Below, in pieces: positions 29,608-38,700 of a stretch of DNA of 64,000 nt. Made by a program: the position numbers and the translations under genes. Positions within the stretch are counted from its first letter, which is position 1, and every line of letters starts with the position of its first letter. The stretch lies in assembly GCA_012861695.1 (NCBI GenBank), contig JAAOOA010000016.1, forward strand, positions 19,917,702 through 19,981,701. Reading direction: 5' to 3'. This DNA comes from Trematomus loennbergii (taxonomy: Eukaryota; Chordata; Actinopteri; Perciformes; Nototheniidae). The notes beneath the pieces are model-generated. The model did no database searches, was not told where the DNA came from, and was given only the letters and a program-made list of their open reading frames with translations.

Positions 29608-29669
<62 letters not shown>

Positions 29670-31758
29670 CGCAGAGGTGGCGGACACAGAGGAGGTTTGG
29701 GATTCATCTCATGTTAGCGGTGGAATCAGAGGAGATAACACATCGCCCTCTAGTGAAGCTTTTGTCTGCCGGACAGCTAATCCATATTCAGAGGGAGGTA
29801 GAAGGTGTCCTGATATATTATTCAGGTTCCCTTTCACTCAAGATAACAGTAATGGGATTTGTGGTGTTTTTCAAATTAAAGTCAGTTAGCATCTAGGACA
29901 TATCTATTGATACCAACTCGGAACAAGGCTGATGTGCATTTTCAAATCAATTCATTCAGAGCAAATCTGTCATTCCTCAGGACAGATTCACCATTATCAT
30001 GCACTTTTATGCACTATTTAAATAGCAAGTCAAACACAAATAACATCATTATCATCATCATATCATTTAACCCCTGAACTTTTGAAAGAACATCCATAAC
30101 ATTCATCTGTTTGCAACTTATATATATCAATATTCCAATTACTTGTATATAGACTATTCTGCACTATTTCTATTATATTCTATTTGATTTGATGTACTTG
30201 CACTATTATCTGTTTTATTGTGTTGCACTGTTGGAGGAGCCTGTGACCTCAGATTGTCATCGTCACAACTACACTGTAGCTATGTACAAATGACAATAGA
30301 AGCCTTGTATCTTGAATATAGGACAACATTTGTGTTGCACATTATTACATTTCACTTAGCTTAGGATCGTATCCATAGTGATTTACAAAGCATCTCCACA
30401 CCAGTGGCCATGGAGCAATTTAGGGTTTAGTATGTTGCCCAAGGACACTTCGACATGTTCGACTATCCGATTGGTTGACAACCATTTCCTCCCTGAGCCA
30501 CAGCCACCCTATTGGCTCTCTTTTTATATACCAATATAACCACATATAGATTGTTAACCTTGATATTCCTTCTTCTTCTTCTCAGGACTACATGAAGCCG
30601 AGTCCTCCCCAGAAGCCCCTGCCTGCAGACCCTCTAGGGAGGAGCTCTCGGCTGGGTCACGGTGCCACATCGGGGGTCCACTTCCCAGCCAATCGCCCGC
30701 TCCCGCTCCCCATCCCCATCCCCACGGTGCCCAGGCCCCCGCCCAACATCCCTCTACCCAGCAGGTCAGAGCTACGTGATGGGAATGTCAGACGTGAAAT
30801 ACAGGGCTGGCTTCATCTGTCTTGTTAAATTAATGGCTTTCTGTCATTCAGACGTCACTGTCCATCACCTTAATGTTTGTCACAGCTTTATTCAGACGTG
30901 ATATATATTGCACGGTGTTTGGCACCTGGTGCACGAGGAGAAGGGATGACACTGCAGGAAAATAGTGATAGCAAGGAAGAAATGTAGTGTTTTCTGTTCT
31001 GTACAGCCTGCATCACTGAGGGATTTGAAGTTATTGTTGCTTTGAAACCTTCATTCAGATCATACTTTTATCAATTTAACTATATTCCGTTTGGTTACGT
31101 ATCTTTTTTGAGTGCTTTGTAACCCTGTTTAGATCATTATTATTGATTAGCAGTGATACACATATTCCTAACTTCATCCATGCAATTGGGAGTGATGATG
31201 TGATTTAGTATTTTTGGCTTTAAGTTGTTTTCTTTACTTTCTTTGCACCAGACCACATAAAAGTATATTTCTTTGGACTTATCCAAGAAAACACTCTCCT
31301 ACAAACTGAAAGTTGTCTCATTGGCAGCGCTGCAGTGTTTCCTGGTTTATTGAAACACTTTTTTTCCCCGTGTGCGTGAGGTGATATCTTTATTACACTG
31401 CTCTAACCTTGTACCGCTGCAGCCTTTACATGAATTCAATTTAATGAAAAATGTTACTGCAGTCTGTCCGACCTAATGAGATTACCGTCGTGACTTTGGA
31501 ATAGACTTCGAAATGACTCGAGCTTATTCAGACATGAGACATGGCGTGTTTATTTATTTACCATCAGATTAATGCAACAAGGTGCGTGTCTGAAAGGAAA
31601 TATTAAGCATTAGTATACATGACATGGAAAATGGAAAATCATGTGCATGTTGGTCGTGATATGCAACATTTGATCTTTTCTGTGGTGATAACGTCTTGTA
31701 TTGATGCTTATGTTTCAGACCTGTGCCGATGTTGCCCTACAGACCACCAAAGACATAA
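8277..31758 (+). CDS. adam12: ADAM12 metalloprotease-disintegrin, 3' part of gene (12 coding exons)
   Basis: Membrane-anchored ADAM protease (meltrin alpha family) that sheds cell-surface ligands and binds adhesion receptors. Exons seen: 8277-8454, 11589-11678, 13510-13705, 13821-13929, 14407-14605, 17335-17412, 19295-19403, 19728-19866, 20631-20738, 24125-24376 (or from 24046), 30586-30764, 31719-31758. All have AG/GT borders, and reading phases agree across every junction except between the 9th and 10th. The order is end of metalloprotease, disintegrin, cysteine-rich, EGF-like, transmembrane, proline-rich tail, which is the ADAM12 order. The sequence is closer to ADAM12 than to ADAM19 in the EGF-like exon ([13 protein letters not shown]) and cysteine-rich exon ([13 protein letters not shown]). 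The catalytic HExxH exon is not in the window and must lie upstream. Identity is strong; the cytoplasmic tail model is less certain. Confidence 0.95.
9296..9751. repeat. Minisatellite, 24 copies of a 19-bp unit
   Basis: Exact-length tandem array of CACTTATATACTAACAAAG with a CTAAG/CAAAG variant at the unit end. 456 bases equals 24 x 19. Only two other point variants (CACTCATA, TATACACT) are visible, so the array is young or homogenised. It lies in the adam12 intron after the 8277-8454 exon. Confidence 0.95.
9840..9930 (+). mobile_element. Fish retroelement 3' tail
   Basis: Contains TGTAAGTCGCTTTGGATAAA followed by AGCGTC and an AATG-type simple tail, a sequence found very widely in teleost genomes. 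It lies 90 bases after the minisatellite, whose unit shares GCACTTAT with it. Confidence 0.6.
11589..11678 (+). CDS. adam12: adam12 exon: disintegrin domain core
   Basis: Thirty codons, phase 0 on both sides, reading [15 protein letters not shown] and then [13 protein letters not shown]. The cysteine spacing is that of the ADAM disintegrin domain, and the exon continues directly from CGEPE in the previous exon. Confidence 0.95.
12212..12541. repeat. Direct repeat of a ~100-bp segment
   Basis: Segments 12212-12312 and 12437-12541 share AAATAAACAAAGTCTTGGCT, TTCAGAATATTAAACTT and a TTTGAAGCTTGTAA end, spaced about 225 bases apart. This is an imperfect local duplication inside the 11679-13509 intron. 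Confidence 0.75.
13510..13705 (+). CDS. adam12: adam12 exon: disintegrin loop and start of cysteine-rich domain
   Basis: The acceptor is ttcacag. The exon reads [20 protein letters not shown], then [18 protein letters not shown], and ends [13 protein letters not shown]. It contains the disintegrin loop (SSNSCDLPE, no RGD) and opens the cysteine-rich region. It ends in phase 1, matching the next exon. Confidence 0.95.
13821..13929 (+). CDS. adam12: adam12 exon: cysteine-rich domain
   Basis: Reads [20 protein letters not shown] and then [16 protein letters not shown], as in the ADAM12 cysteine-rich domain. The donor is gcgag|gtaag, and the split codon is completed by the next exon. Confidence 0.93.
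14407..14605 (+). CDS. adam12: adam12 exon: cysteine-rich domain, highly conserved
   Basis: Reads [20 protein letters not shown], then [19 protein letters not shown], then [19 protein letters not shown], and ends TKCGDGM. It appears nearly identical to the tetrapod protein over this stretch. It ends in phase 0. Confidence 0.96.
14677..15052 (+). mobile_element. piggyBac-like MITE, copy 1
   Basis: 376-bp palindromic-ended element starting AGGTGGGGTAGGT and ending with its reverse complement. It is flanked on both sides by TTAA, the target-site duplication of piggyBac-type (also Kolobok) transposons. Lies in the intron after the 14407-14605 exon. No transposase, so non-autonomous. Confidence 0.85.
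16020..16199 (+). mobile_element. Fish LINE/SINE 3' tail
   Basis: Ends TATTGGGCTATATAAATAAA CATTGATTGATTG, a common teleost retroelement terminus. The reverse complement of this motif appears at 59763-59860. The upstream limit is unclear (perhaps from about 15780). Confidence 0.55.
17335..17412 (+). CDS. adam12: adam12 exon: end of cysteine-rich, start of EGF-like domain
   Basis: Twenty-six codons, [20 protein letters not shown] then KCNGRG. Phase 0 on both sides. It joins GDGM of the previous exon and VCNNK of the next to give the EGF-like CNGRGVCNN motif. Confidence 0.95.
19295..19403 (+). CDS. adam12: adam12 exon: EGF-like domain and juxtamembrane stalk
   Basis: Reads [20 protein letters not shown] and then [16 protein letters not shown]. 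It closes the EGF-like module and leads into the stalk. It ends in phase 1, completed by the transmembrane exon. Confidence 0.95.
19728..19866 (+). CDS. adam12: adam12 exon: transmembrane helix
   Basis: Reads [20 protein letters not shown] then [20 protein letters not shown] and STLEKL. This is one hydrophobic helix followed by the basic stop-transfer segment typical of ADAM12 (xRLLFxNKK). The acceptor lies within tatggcatcag. Confidence 0.94.
20631..20738 (+). CDS. adam12: adam12 exon: proximal cytoplasmic tail
   Basis: Joins in phase to EKLR and reads [20 protein letters not shown] before its end at ataag|gtgag. The phase at its 3' end does not fit an exon starting at 24125. Either the next exon starts upstream at 24046, or one base is missing in the CCCC/AAAA run at 20689-20696. 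With a base restored there, the rest of the exon would read through a lysine/proline-rich, SH3-ligand-like stretch and end in phase 0. Confidence 0.85.
22042..22931. mobile_element. Non-autonomous DNA transposon with long imperfect inverted ends
   Basis: About 890 bp bounded by CTTTCACACCAGCGCTTTTC and, reversed, CTTTCACACCGGCGCTTTTC. Similarity continues inward (AGCTCC, GAGCT, GTTCACACCG). More GC- and CpG-rich than the surrounding intron. A 3-bp TTG flank on both sides is suggestive only. Confidence 0.65.
23000..23380 (+). mobile_element. piggyBac-like MITE, copy 2
   Basis: 381-bp copy with the same ends, flanked by TTAA at 22996-22999 and 23381-23384. Internal sequence (for example ACACACACGAACGCGCACAT) matches copy 1 closely. 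The short ORF inside is not a gene. Confidence 0.85.
23727..23900 (-). mobile_element. LINE 3' fragment
   Basis: AAGGCAAGGCAAGTTTATTT ATATAGCACATTTCAACACA is the same terminus as the longer LINE remnant at 46249-46770, here truncated. Confidence 0.6.
24125..24376 (+). CDS. adam12: adam12 exon: proline/histidine-rich cytoplasmic tail
   Basis: Reads [20 protein letters not shown], then [20 protein letters not shown], then [20 protein letters not shown], and ends CRADQ|gtttg in phase 0, matching the next exon. Similarity to the mammalian tail is loose but the proline pattern fits. An alternative acceptor at 24046 (ctttag) is also in frame and preceded by a long pyrimidine tract. Confidence 0.8.
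25655..26190 (-). mobile_element. Truncated LINE (L2/Rex1-like) 3' end
   Basis: On the minus strand it begins with the reverse-transcriptase C-terminal region ([12 protein letters not shown]), contains a degenerate WNTLP-like region, and ends in the TTTATTTATATAGCACATTT-type terminus. Full of stops. Confidence 0.65.
26787..26794 (+). promoter_or_regulatory. TATA-like box upstream of the intronic ORF
   Basis: TTTTTATATAAG lies about 30 bases before the ATG at 26819. This is a plausible core promoter for the nested ORF, but TATA-like words are common in AT-rich DNA and the implied 5' UTR would be only a few bases long. Confidence 0.25.
26819..27487 (+). CDS. Unidentified 222-aa ORF nested in an adam12 intron (putative secreted glycoprotein)
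   Basis: Single open frame of 222 codons on the same strand as adam12, in the 6.2 kb intron between 24376 and 30586. An in-frame TGA lies five codons upstream of the ATG, so the frame is self-contained unless spliced. It carries at least six N-x-S/T sequons (for example CNET, RNST, ANMS, FNST, ANCT, NNTS), far above chance, and about a dozen cysteines clustered as CMCANC and in the C-terminal quarter. Helix-like stretches occur around residues 50-70, 78-95, 140-155 and 180-200. A TATATAA motif sits about 30 bases upstream. There is no convincing signal peptide, so an upstream signal exon is possible. I do not recognise the family. It is the longest ORF in the window not explained by a known exon. 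It may be a nested gene, a retrocopy or chance. Confidence 0.4.
   Translation: MNRHYLLLSPISLRCNETDGASRNSTYRSETEELLRFNNRPARTYRTSTLEKVYYKLIGILDTTSAAVFANMSHFNSTFLQAILCMCANCTSLMLRCFQENNTSPTSLTMRQIGMIRKQCGRWTFFSNRPARYYLEKDISDTWEVSKMLGKQAQTLFGCTAQLDCSITHFKMSSFQEFRETALLLARQTRIFQFLRRIVKGVCKPKAHRSCISNRGWCNPSF
28550..28790 (+). mobile_element. Degenerate LINE 3' coding remnant
   Basis: A 74-codon frame ending [17 protein letters not shown] resembles the C-terminal end of L2/Maui-type LINE ORF2 (xNSFxPxAIxxLN). It is followed by non-coding tail sequence. Confidence 0.45.
29486..29513. repeat. (TG)n microsatellite
   Basis: Fourteen TG units in the adam12 intron. Pairs in inverted sense with the (AC)n array 100 bases downstream. 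Confidence 0.95.
29611..29666. repeat. (AC)n microsatellite
   Basis: Twenty-eight uninterrupted AC units, the longest dinucleotide array in the window. Confidence 0.95.
30115..30325 (+). mobile_element. LINE 3' UTR fragment
   Basis: CTGTAGCTATGTACAAATGA CAATAGAAGCC with the upstream TTGCACTGTTGGAGGAGCCT segment is a typical teleost LINE 3' end. It lies about 270 bases before the adam12 exon at 30586. Confidence 0.55.
30586..30764 (+). CDS. adam12: adam12 exon: SH3-binding cytoplasmic tail
   Basis: Reads [20 protein letters not shown] then SRLGHG, followed by proline-rich [31 protein letters not shown] is a hallmark of the ADAM12 tail, where SH3 proteins bind. Phase 0 in, phase 2 out. Confidence 0.93.
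31719..31758 (+). CDS. adam12: adam12 terminal coding exon
   Basis: The acceptor is gtttcag. The exon completes the split arginine codon and reads [12 protein letters not shown] before TAA at 31756-31758. The tail is short and divergent from mammals. Confidence 0.82.
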
Positions 31759-33430
31759 GGACTGCAGCCCTCTTTACGTCATGGACTCCGACAGACGGAG
31801 ACTTTCTTGATTTGCACTAAATACTGAGACTCTGTAGGACCTTTTGGACAGTGGGAAGCATCTCAGAGTTTCCAGTGAAAGGGGGCTCACACCTCGGTGC
31901 TTTAAAAGGTGCTTTGTTGTCCTCGCTCAGGTACCAATGAACTATTTATCTATTTAAATATTTAACTGCGATATCACCAGTTTGTGCACAGGACTCTCTT
32001 GAGTGTTTTTAAAAAAGTTTAAAAAAAGAGGGTGCAATTTTAGAATATTTCTTTTGCATTCTTTGGTGATTTTTATACGTTTTTTCTCAAACAACATGCT
32101 GAAATATATGATGTTTTTATAACCAGTTAAGTTGCTTGAATAATCGAAGCGCAAAAACGACGATAAAGGGAAATGGAGCACAACTCGGCACATTGTCAGT
32201 GTAGCTTGTGAGCCATAGAGCCGTGTTTATTCAGTTATTTTATATTTTTTACGATGTGTTAAATACATCTTTTCCATCGCTGTCGCCACGGTGCTACAAT
32301 CTTATTTTTGTTTTAATACAGTGGACTCTATAAAACCCTCACACTATGTTTGTATTGTGGGTTTCATCATGTTACAGCCTCACAGTCAGGCTCATTTATG
32401 ACCTTATAAGTTCACTTCTTTGTACTCAACAAAGAAAGTACTTTTCACACATATTCCAGCCTGGCTCCGACTCTCTGCTCGGGCATGTGTTGGACGCTCT
32501 GTCCTGATACTGGCAGACGCTGTGGAGTCTCAACAGATTTGACAGACTGATTGTGTTCCAGAGAATTACACCAACACCAAATAATGCAGCATTAGCTCTG
32601 GTGTTTGTATGTTTTACATTTACGCTCACTTTGTCCTCGAGTGAGCGGGCCAAGCCGGATGACTTCAGCGCTGTGAGCGTTCCAAGTTCCCCTCAACCGT
32701 GTCCAACGAGATGTGTTACCGTATCTGTCTCACCTTCATACCATTCCTTTAGGATTTCGTACGGTTTTGATTTCCTTGGACCGGATTATTCATGCATTTA
32801 CAGCATCGTTCGTCAGCTGGGCGTTGCACTTTGAGTCTGCCAGTTTCCCCTGATGTTATTTGTGTTTGACTTGCTGTTAAACAAGGAGGGATTCAACTGG
32901 TAAAAACCTGACAGCGCACTTCTTTCTCCTCTGACAGTGTGTCCACATGCACTGTTTGTCTTCTCACCACTGCAGAATGATTGAAGTCAGTAAAGCCCTG
33001 CAGCCGTGTGCAAGTAGTGTGTTGTTTTGTTTTGTTCAGATGTGTCAGAGTAACCGCTCTCCGCTGGAAAATATTTGTCAGTGCTGTGTCGATTAGTCGT
33101 TAAATGTTACCATTTGTAAATCCTAAATGTACCGTGTTTATTTACATAACTGTACCATGTTTAAAGCCATTGTAAAGTGTAAATATTGTATGTCAGTTAT
33201 TATTTCCCTTTGCTCTCTTATTGGATCAGACTGTCATTGTTTTTGTTATTTTTACAAGCACAGTATTATACAGTAAGAACTGCTTTGAGGTTGTGCCCCA
33301 TTTACACCGGGTGGCCATTTTAAAGATGTCAACCTTTAACTTGCAGGCCAGAGACAAGTGTTTCATTTTAACTGAGAGATTTTATTAATGAAATCAGAAA
33401 CCAAATAAAGTTCCTTTTATGACCGTTAAT
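31759..33430 (+). other. adam12: adam12 3' UTR
   Basis: About 1.65 kb of non-coding sequence after the adam12 stop, ending near an AATAAA signal at 33404-33409. No ORF worth calling. The extent is inferred from the signal. Confidence 0.6.
33404..33409 (+). terminator. adam12: Polyadenylation signal AATAAA (adam12)
   Basis: Canonical AATAAA about 1.65 kb downstream of the adam12 stop codon. The next gene starts about 2 kb later. Confidence 0.55.
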
Positions 33431-35427
33431 AACAAGTATTTCTAATTGCTTTCTCACTTTGATTTTTGGATGTTATTGGAAACATGACTTCAGTAAGTGT
33501 TACAAAGAAAATGCTTAAGAGAACATTTCTCAAAGTGTCTGTTAAGGAGATAAATAAGGGTTCATAAGAAAACCATTTCACCATTTGATCAACATCAATC
33601 ATTTACAAATGCCATTTTTTGTTTTTTTTGTCGCTGACAGGATGACAGTCCTTACAGCTCTGTCTGCAAAATGCAATTTATCTCATAAGAAAGCCAACAA
33701 AAAGTCACCATTACAACTAAACTACAATGTTTAATCTAACAAGCAGCAACCAATGAACCGTTTTCTATGTGTCTGTTTCCAGTGTTGGAAGAAGTACTCA
33801 GATCCCTAACTTAAGTAAAAGTACAAATACTATTGTCTTAAAAATACTCAACTACAAGTAAAAGTCTCATCCAGAATGTATTTTAAACTAAAAGTAAATA
33901 AATATTCACCATTCTCTTCACCCATGGGTTAAACACTAGCAATCACCTTTAGAGCACCTTCACACTGAGTGTTAGTGTGTTACTATGGAAACAGAATGTT
34001 GAGAGTAGCTGTTGCCAATGGTTTTCTTGTTGAGTAGTTAAGCTGTTTTAGTGTGGAAGTAAAACATCACAGAAAGGTCACACTGGTAATTGTTACTGTG
34101 ATACAAAAGACAACGATTATTTATTTATGAGTGCACTCCAACACAAAAACAACTTTAAAGAGAACAACTTCAAGTATGTGTTAGACCTTATTTTAACATG
34201 AGGGTCTGCCCTGCTCTGCTGTTTGAGCAGCACATCATTGTTGTTCAACACTGCCATCTGTCAGACAACAGCGGTCATTACAGGGGCTTCTCTTTCCTCC
34301 ATTCTTATCTCATGTTGCCTTAATGTGCTCCAATAAGCTTCAGGGTGAAGTCGCCCTTCAGTCCTGATTGAAGAGCAGCTCCCCTCCAAACACTGAGACC
34401 AGCACTGGGATGGAAAACAAACAAGAAACCCTTTCACCTCTACACTCTCATTTAGAGAGAGCCAAAGCACATGATGGAACCACAAGAAAACAGTCCCATC
34501 AATGTTTATGAACAAGAAGAAATCACAGCTTTAAAGGAACCAAAACAGGCATCGGTAATATATGTTTAGTTACATTTATAAACATATAATGAGGAATGTT
34601 GTACTGGTTAGCGCAAAACTGTGACTAACATTTATTGTGAAAGAAAATGCTTCCTAGTAACATTAAGTGGTGTTAGTTTAAACTAATTGTCAGCCACTGG
34701 TGGGCGCTAAACGTATTTTCTTGATGTGTTACTAAAGTTAATAGGAAGGAATTTTCTAAATTTGATGTATTAGCTTATATGCTGCCTTGATTCAACCCAA
34801 GTGCAATGATATGTACAGTATAAGTATTACACCAATACTGATGATACTGAAATTAATTAGTTTCAGTTTGTTTCCAAATGTAACACCACTGTTTAAGAAC
34901 TATAAATGAAGTCACTGTGGAGGCTGAAAACAAATCCCAAGTTGGTGCTACTGCTAACCCCTTGGTTATAGATATCTGTATTTTCTGGCACAACTGCTTG
35001 TTGTTGGATGCAAAAATAATCTCAGTTTGTCAACCAGTGGTATAATTAATTTCCTAATTACCGTCTTAATTAAACAGGTTTGAAATAATTGCATCTTACT
35101 TCATGCATAGCTTGGGGTCTTTGCAAATGCCAGTTTGTTTTGTAAACATCAGACCCCTCTCTGCCCATCTATCTGTGTTCTCACATCAGTGTGTGTGAAT
35201 GTGTGTGAGAGAGAGTGTGTGTGTCATCTGTTGATGACCGCTCTTCTATGGGATTAGTGGCCACATGACAGCACTGGGCTGGCCGCCTACAGAGTCTTTC
35301 ATTTGGCTTCAGTAGCAGAGCGGACTGTGTGCTGTCCAACAGTTTACTGAGAGAAGACACTTCCAGACTTTGTTTTCGTGGATCTGTTTATGAAATCTTA
35401 AGCAGACAGACTGGGAACTCACTTGTG
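33431..35427 (+). other. Intergenic region adam12-dhx32
   Basis: Holds a degenerate dispersed repeat (about 33780-33900, starting tgttggaagaagtactcag), a short GT-rich tract (35187-35224) and the presumed dhx32 5' UTR. No FANK1-like gene, which I recall near this position in mammals, was recognised. Confidence 0.5.
33780..33900. repeat. Dispersed repeat fragment
   Basis: Starts GTTGGAAGAAGTACTCAGAT and contains AAGTAAAAGTAC words. The same signature opens the repeat at 56838-57345. Confidence 0.55.
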
Positions 35428-35708
35428 ATGGAGCAGGACATTACTGGTTTAACTGGAGAGGAGTATACCGAGAGGATATCACCCTGTTGTTCAGATTCAG
35501 AGACTCTGAGTCAACGAGACACTGAAAATGATGATATTTTGGAGCTTAATCAGTTGATGGACTGCCTTATTCCTCCAGGTTTTACAAATTGCTGAGGGAA
35601 AGGAAAGAGCTGCCAGTGTGGGATGCAAAATGTGAATTTATGGACACTTTGGCCAAAGGACGGTTTGTCATTGTCAGTGGCTCTGCCAAAACTGGAAGAA
35701 GTTCTCAA
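35428..35708 (+). CDS. dhx32: dhx32 exon 1 with degenerate Walker A and an apparent 1-base deletion
   Basis: Begins [16 protein letters not shown] and reaches DILELNQ. The frame then runs into a stop unless one T is added near 35554, after which it reads [20 protein letters not shown] as in DHX32. The exon length (281) is also one short for its phase. The nucleotide-binding loop reads [10 protein letters not shown], with arginine where Walker A has lysine. Confidence 0.88.
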
Positions 35709-38700
35709 GTGAGTATACTACGGGTGTTTTACACTTAACCATGGAAAATACTGCACTTTGAATTCATGCAGCAACTTTGTGCAAGTGGATATTCAAACTT
35801 GTACGTAAAGTGGGTACGCATCTCTGATTTAAACAACTTATCTTGCTCTTTTTTTTTAAACAGATCCCCCAGTGGTGTGCTGAATTCTGCCTGTCAGTCC
35901 AGTTCCAGCATGGCATGGTGGTTTGTACGCAGATTCACGCGCAGCAGGCTGTAGATCTCGCCCTGAGAGTGGCAGATGAGATGGACGTCAACATTGGTCA
36001 TGAAGTCGGATACAGCATCCCTTTGGAAGCATGTTCCCACAATGACTCAGTCCTAAGGTATGGCAAAGCAGCACGCAGATCTATCCAGTGTTCTCTATCT
36101 GCTTTTATCTCTCTTTCTGCCGGGTTAATATAAAGCACAGTCATGACACACTCTGCTAAATCACCCCGCCCTTTCTAATTCACAAGAAAGGAGTGAACAA
36201 AAGGCCCGAGGGAGCTCTTTTCAGGGGCTCCTCCACAGCTGCCCAGCCCCCCGTCTGCCCATATGTCACACTCCCTCATGAGGGTCCCTTATAAGTCAGA
36301 TGGGGGACAAAGGAAGCCGGGACTTGAGGGGGGAAAAGATCAGATCCTCAGGCCGCCAGCATGTAGGAGAGATCCCCTCCTGCGTAATTATCAGAGTAAA
36401 TTACACTAATGGGGGTAAAGCTGACATGTAGATAAAAGTGACTTTCATTAAAATGCCCATCTGAGGTTCCTCTCTTTCTGAATTATAATTAAGAAACCTG
36501 AGGATTTATGTTAAGGCTATTACGGATTCTATTGGTCATGGGAAGTGTAAATTGAGTTGTGTTTTGATTCTGAATCTTTTCGCGTTTATTGTGCACTATC
36601 ATGAGCGGAACGAATACAACTAATTTTAATGGTGGAAAAATGTAAATTGAAATACTGGGTGTGGTAGCCTACTGTTTGCTCCCTCCTAATAGATAGATAG
36701 ATAGATAGATAGATATAAATAGATAAATGTATAGAAAGATACTTTAATAATCCGAAGTTGACAATTGTTTTGTCACAGCAGCATTTTGGCATTTCTTAAA
36801 AATATAATAAAATACAAGGATGAACATTAACATTGACAAACAATACATATCCTCAGTAAAAATACATATATTCAGAATATCAAAATATACAGAATAAATA
36901 AGATTACTCTCTAATATACCAATCTACTAAACATATAAGCAGTGTTCTATATACATCAACACATTGTGTACAGTAGCTTGAAATTAAAAGTCCAATACAT
37001 CCTGTGAGGTAGTGTAAGTAGACTTCAATATGTACAGTATGTACAGTGTGTGTAATGTCAAGCATGGTTGAATGCCCCCCCGCAGGTACTGCACTGACGA
37101 CATGCTCCTGAGAGAGATGATGTCGGACCCTCTGCTCGAGCGTTACGGAGTCATCGTGGTGGACCAGGCCCACCAGAGGACCGTGGCCACCGACGTGCTG
37201 CAGGGTCTTCTGAAGGACGTGGCCCTGCAGAGGCCTGAGCTCCGGGTCGTCCTACTCACAGCCGTGGACCCCGACCCGAAGCAGCTGGTCCATTTCAGCG
37301 GGTCAGCAGCGCCTCTGATCCGCCTGCAGAGCCCGGGCGCAGGGGCGGGGGTGCACAGCAGCACGGGGGACGGATACTTCTGCTCCGCTCTCCGCCTGGT
37401 GCTGGAGATCCACCGCTCAGAGGAGGAAGGAGACGTGGTTGTGTTTCTAGTGACGACACAGGTAAAAAGCAGCACTGCATGATGGTATGTGTGCTCTTAA
37501 AGGTCACCTATTATGCACAATCCACTTTTTCATGTCTTTTATACATAAACACGTGTGGAAAGAGATTCTGAACGTTTCAGGAAAAAAGATTTGCTCTCTT
37601 TTTGTCATGATCCATTTAAAAAAAAACCTGTCTGAAAATGAGCTGATCAGATTTTGGCCACTTTATGATGTCATAATGGTTTTTTGGCTTGTGTAACCAT
37701 TAGCCAATCACCAACCAAGGTAACCCTCCACCTTATCACCTGAATCTCCTCCTAGAGCACCACGTAACAGACAGAGAATCAGCACTTTTGAAACAGGGCT
37801 GAAACAGAGGGGATTATGGGATGCTACAATGCGTGATCTATTTGGTATTTGGAGCCAAACACTTCAGAGACATGTTTTGTATCTGAGATAATATATTGAT
37901 GAAAAACAGTATAATAGGGGACCTTTAAATGATGTCTTCCTCTTCTTTTCTTCTGTCCACCAGGAGATAGATCTGGCCCATGACATCCTGTGCCATGAGG
38001 GCAGAGTGTACCCCCTGAGCTGGGGGACCTCCTGCCCGTCGCTGTGCACCCTGGTCGCCCTGGGAACCTACCGCTCCTGGAGGAGGGGGAGCAGCCCGGA
38101 CCCGCAGGGTGTTCCTCACATCCAGCCCAAACGAGGACTTCTTCTGGGCCGTGGGCTCCATAAACTTTGTCATTGATGCCGGGCTGGAGAAGAGAAATGT
38201 AAGTTATTTCTTCCAGGGTTATAAATGTTAAATCTCTAAGATCCCACCAGAACTGGGAAGGCATCCAATGGTACCCTAGGATGTAGAATGATGGTGACAA
38301 TTCATCATGATTTTTTTAGCTTAAATGATATCCCTTGTTTTGTATTTGTACTTGTTTTTTATCTATCTGGTTGTTTTTGCTATAAAAAAGGCAATTAAGA
38401 AGGATTATACTGGAATGACCAGAAACACTCTAGATAATGAGACAATTCTGCTGATTCATTAATTATTTATATCATGTATTATTTATCCCATTACCCTTTG
38501 ATTTACAATAATAAATCAAGATTTAGACACCTCTCATTTTCAATCTTTTTACTATAGTTCTTTTTTTTTAGAGTTATATTTCAAATTATATATTTATACG
38601 TTTTTATATTTGAATGCTAAGTATACTTATTTTTTTCATGTTAATAGTTTTTGAATATAGCTCTGCGCAATAGTGTTATTTTTGTCGACTTAATACGCTG

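Larger units (their letters stand above)
24377..30585 (+). other. adam12: adam12 intron (6.2 kb)
   Basis: Largest complete intron in the window. It holds the LINE remnants at 25655 and 28550, the unidentified ORF at 26819, two dinucleotide arrays and the LINE tail at 30115. Confidence 0.7.

Noticed and set aside
29418..29687. ORFs across the dinucleotide arrays
   Set aside because: Translations are Val-Cys or His-Thr repeats created by the microsatellites.
37824..38300. 158-codon minus-strand ORF
   Set aside because: Antisense shadow of dhx32 exon 4.
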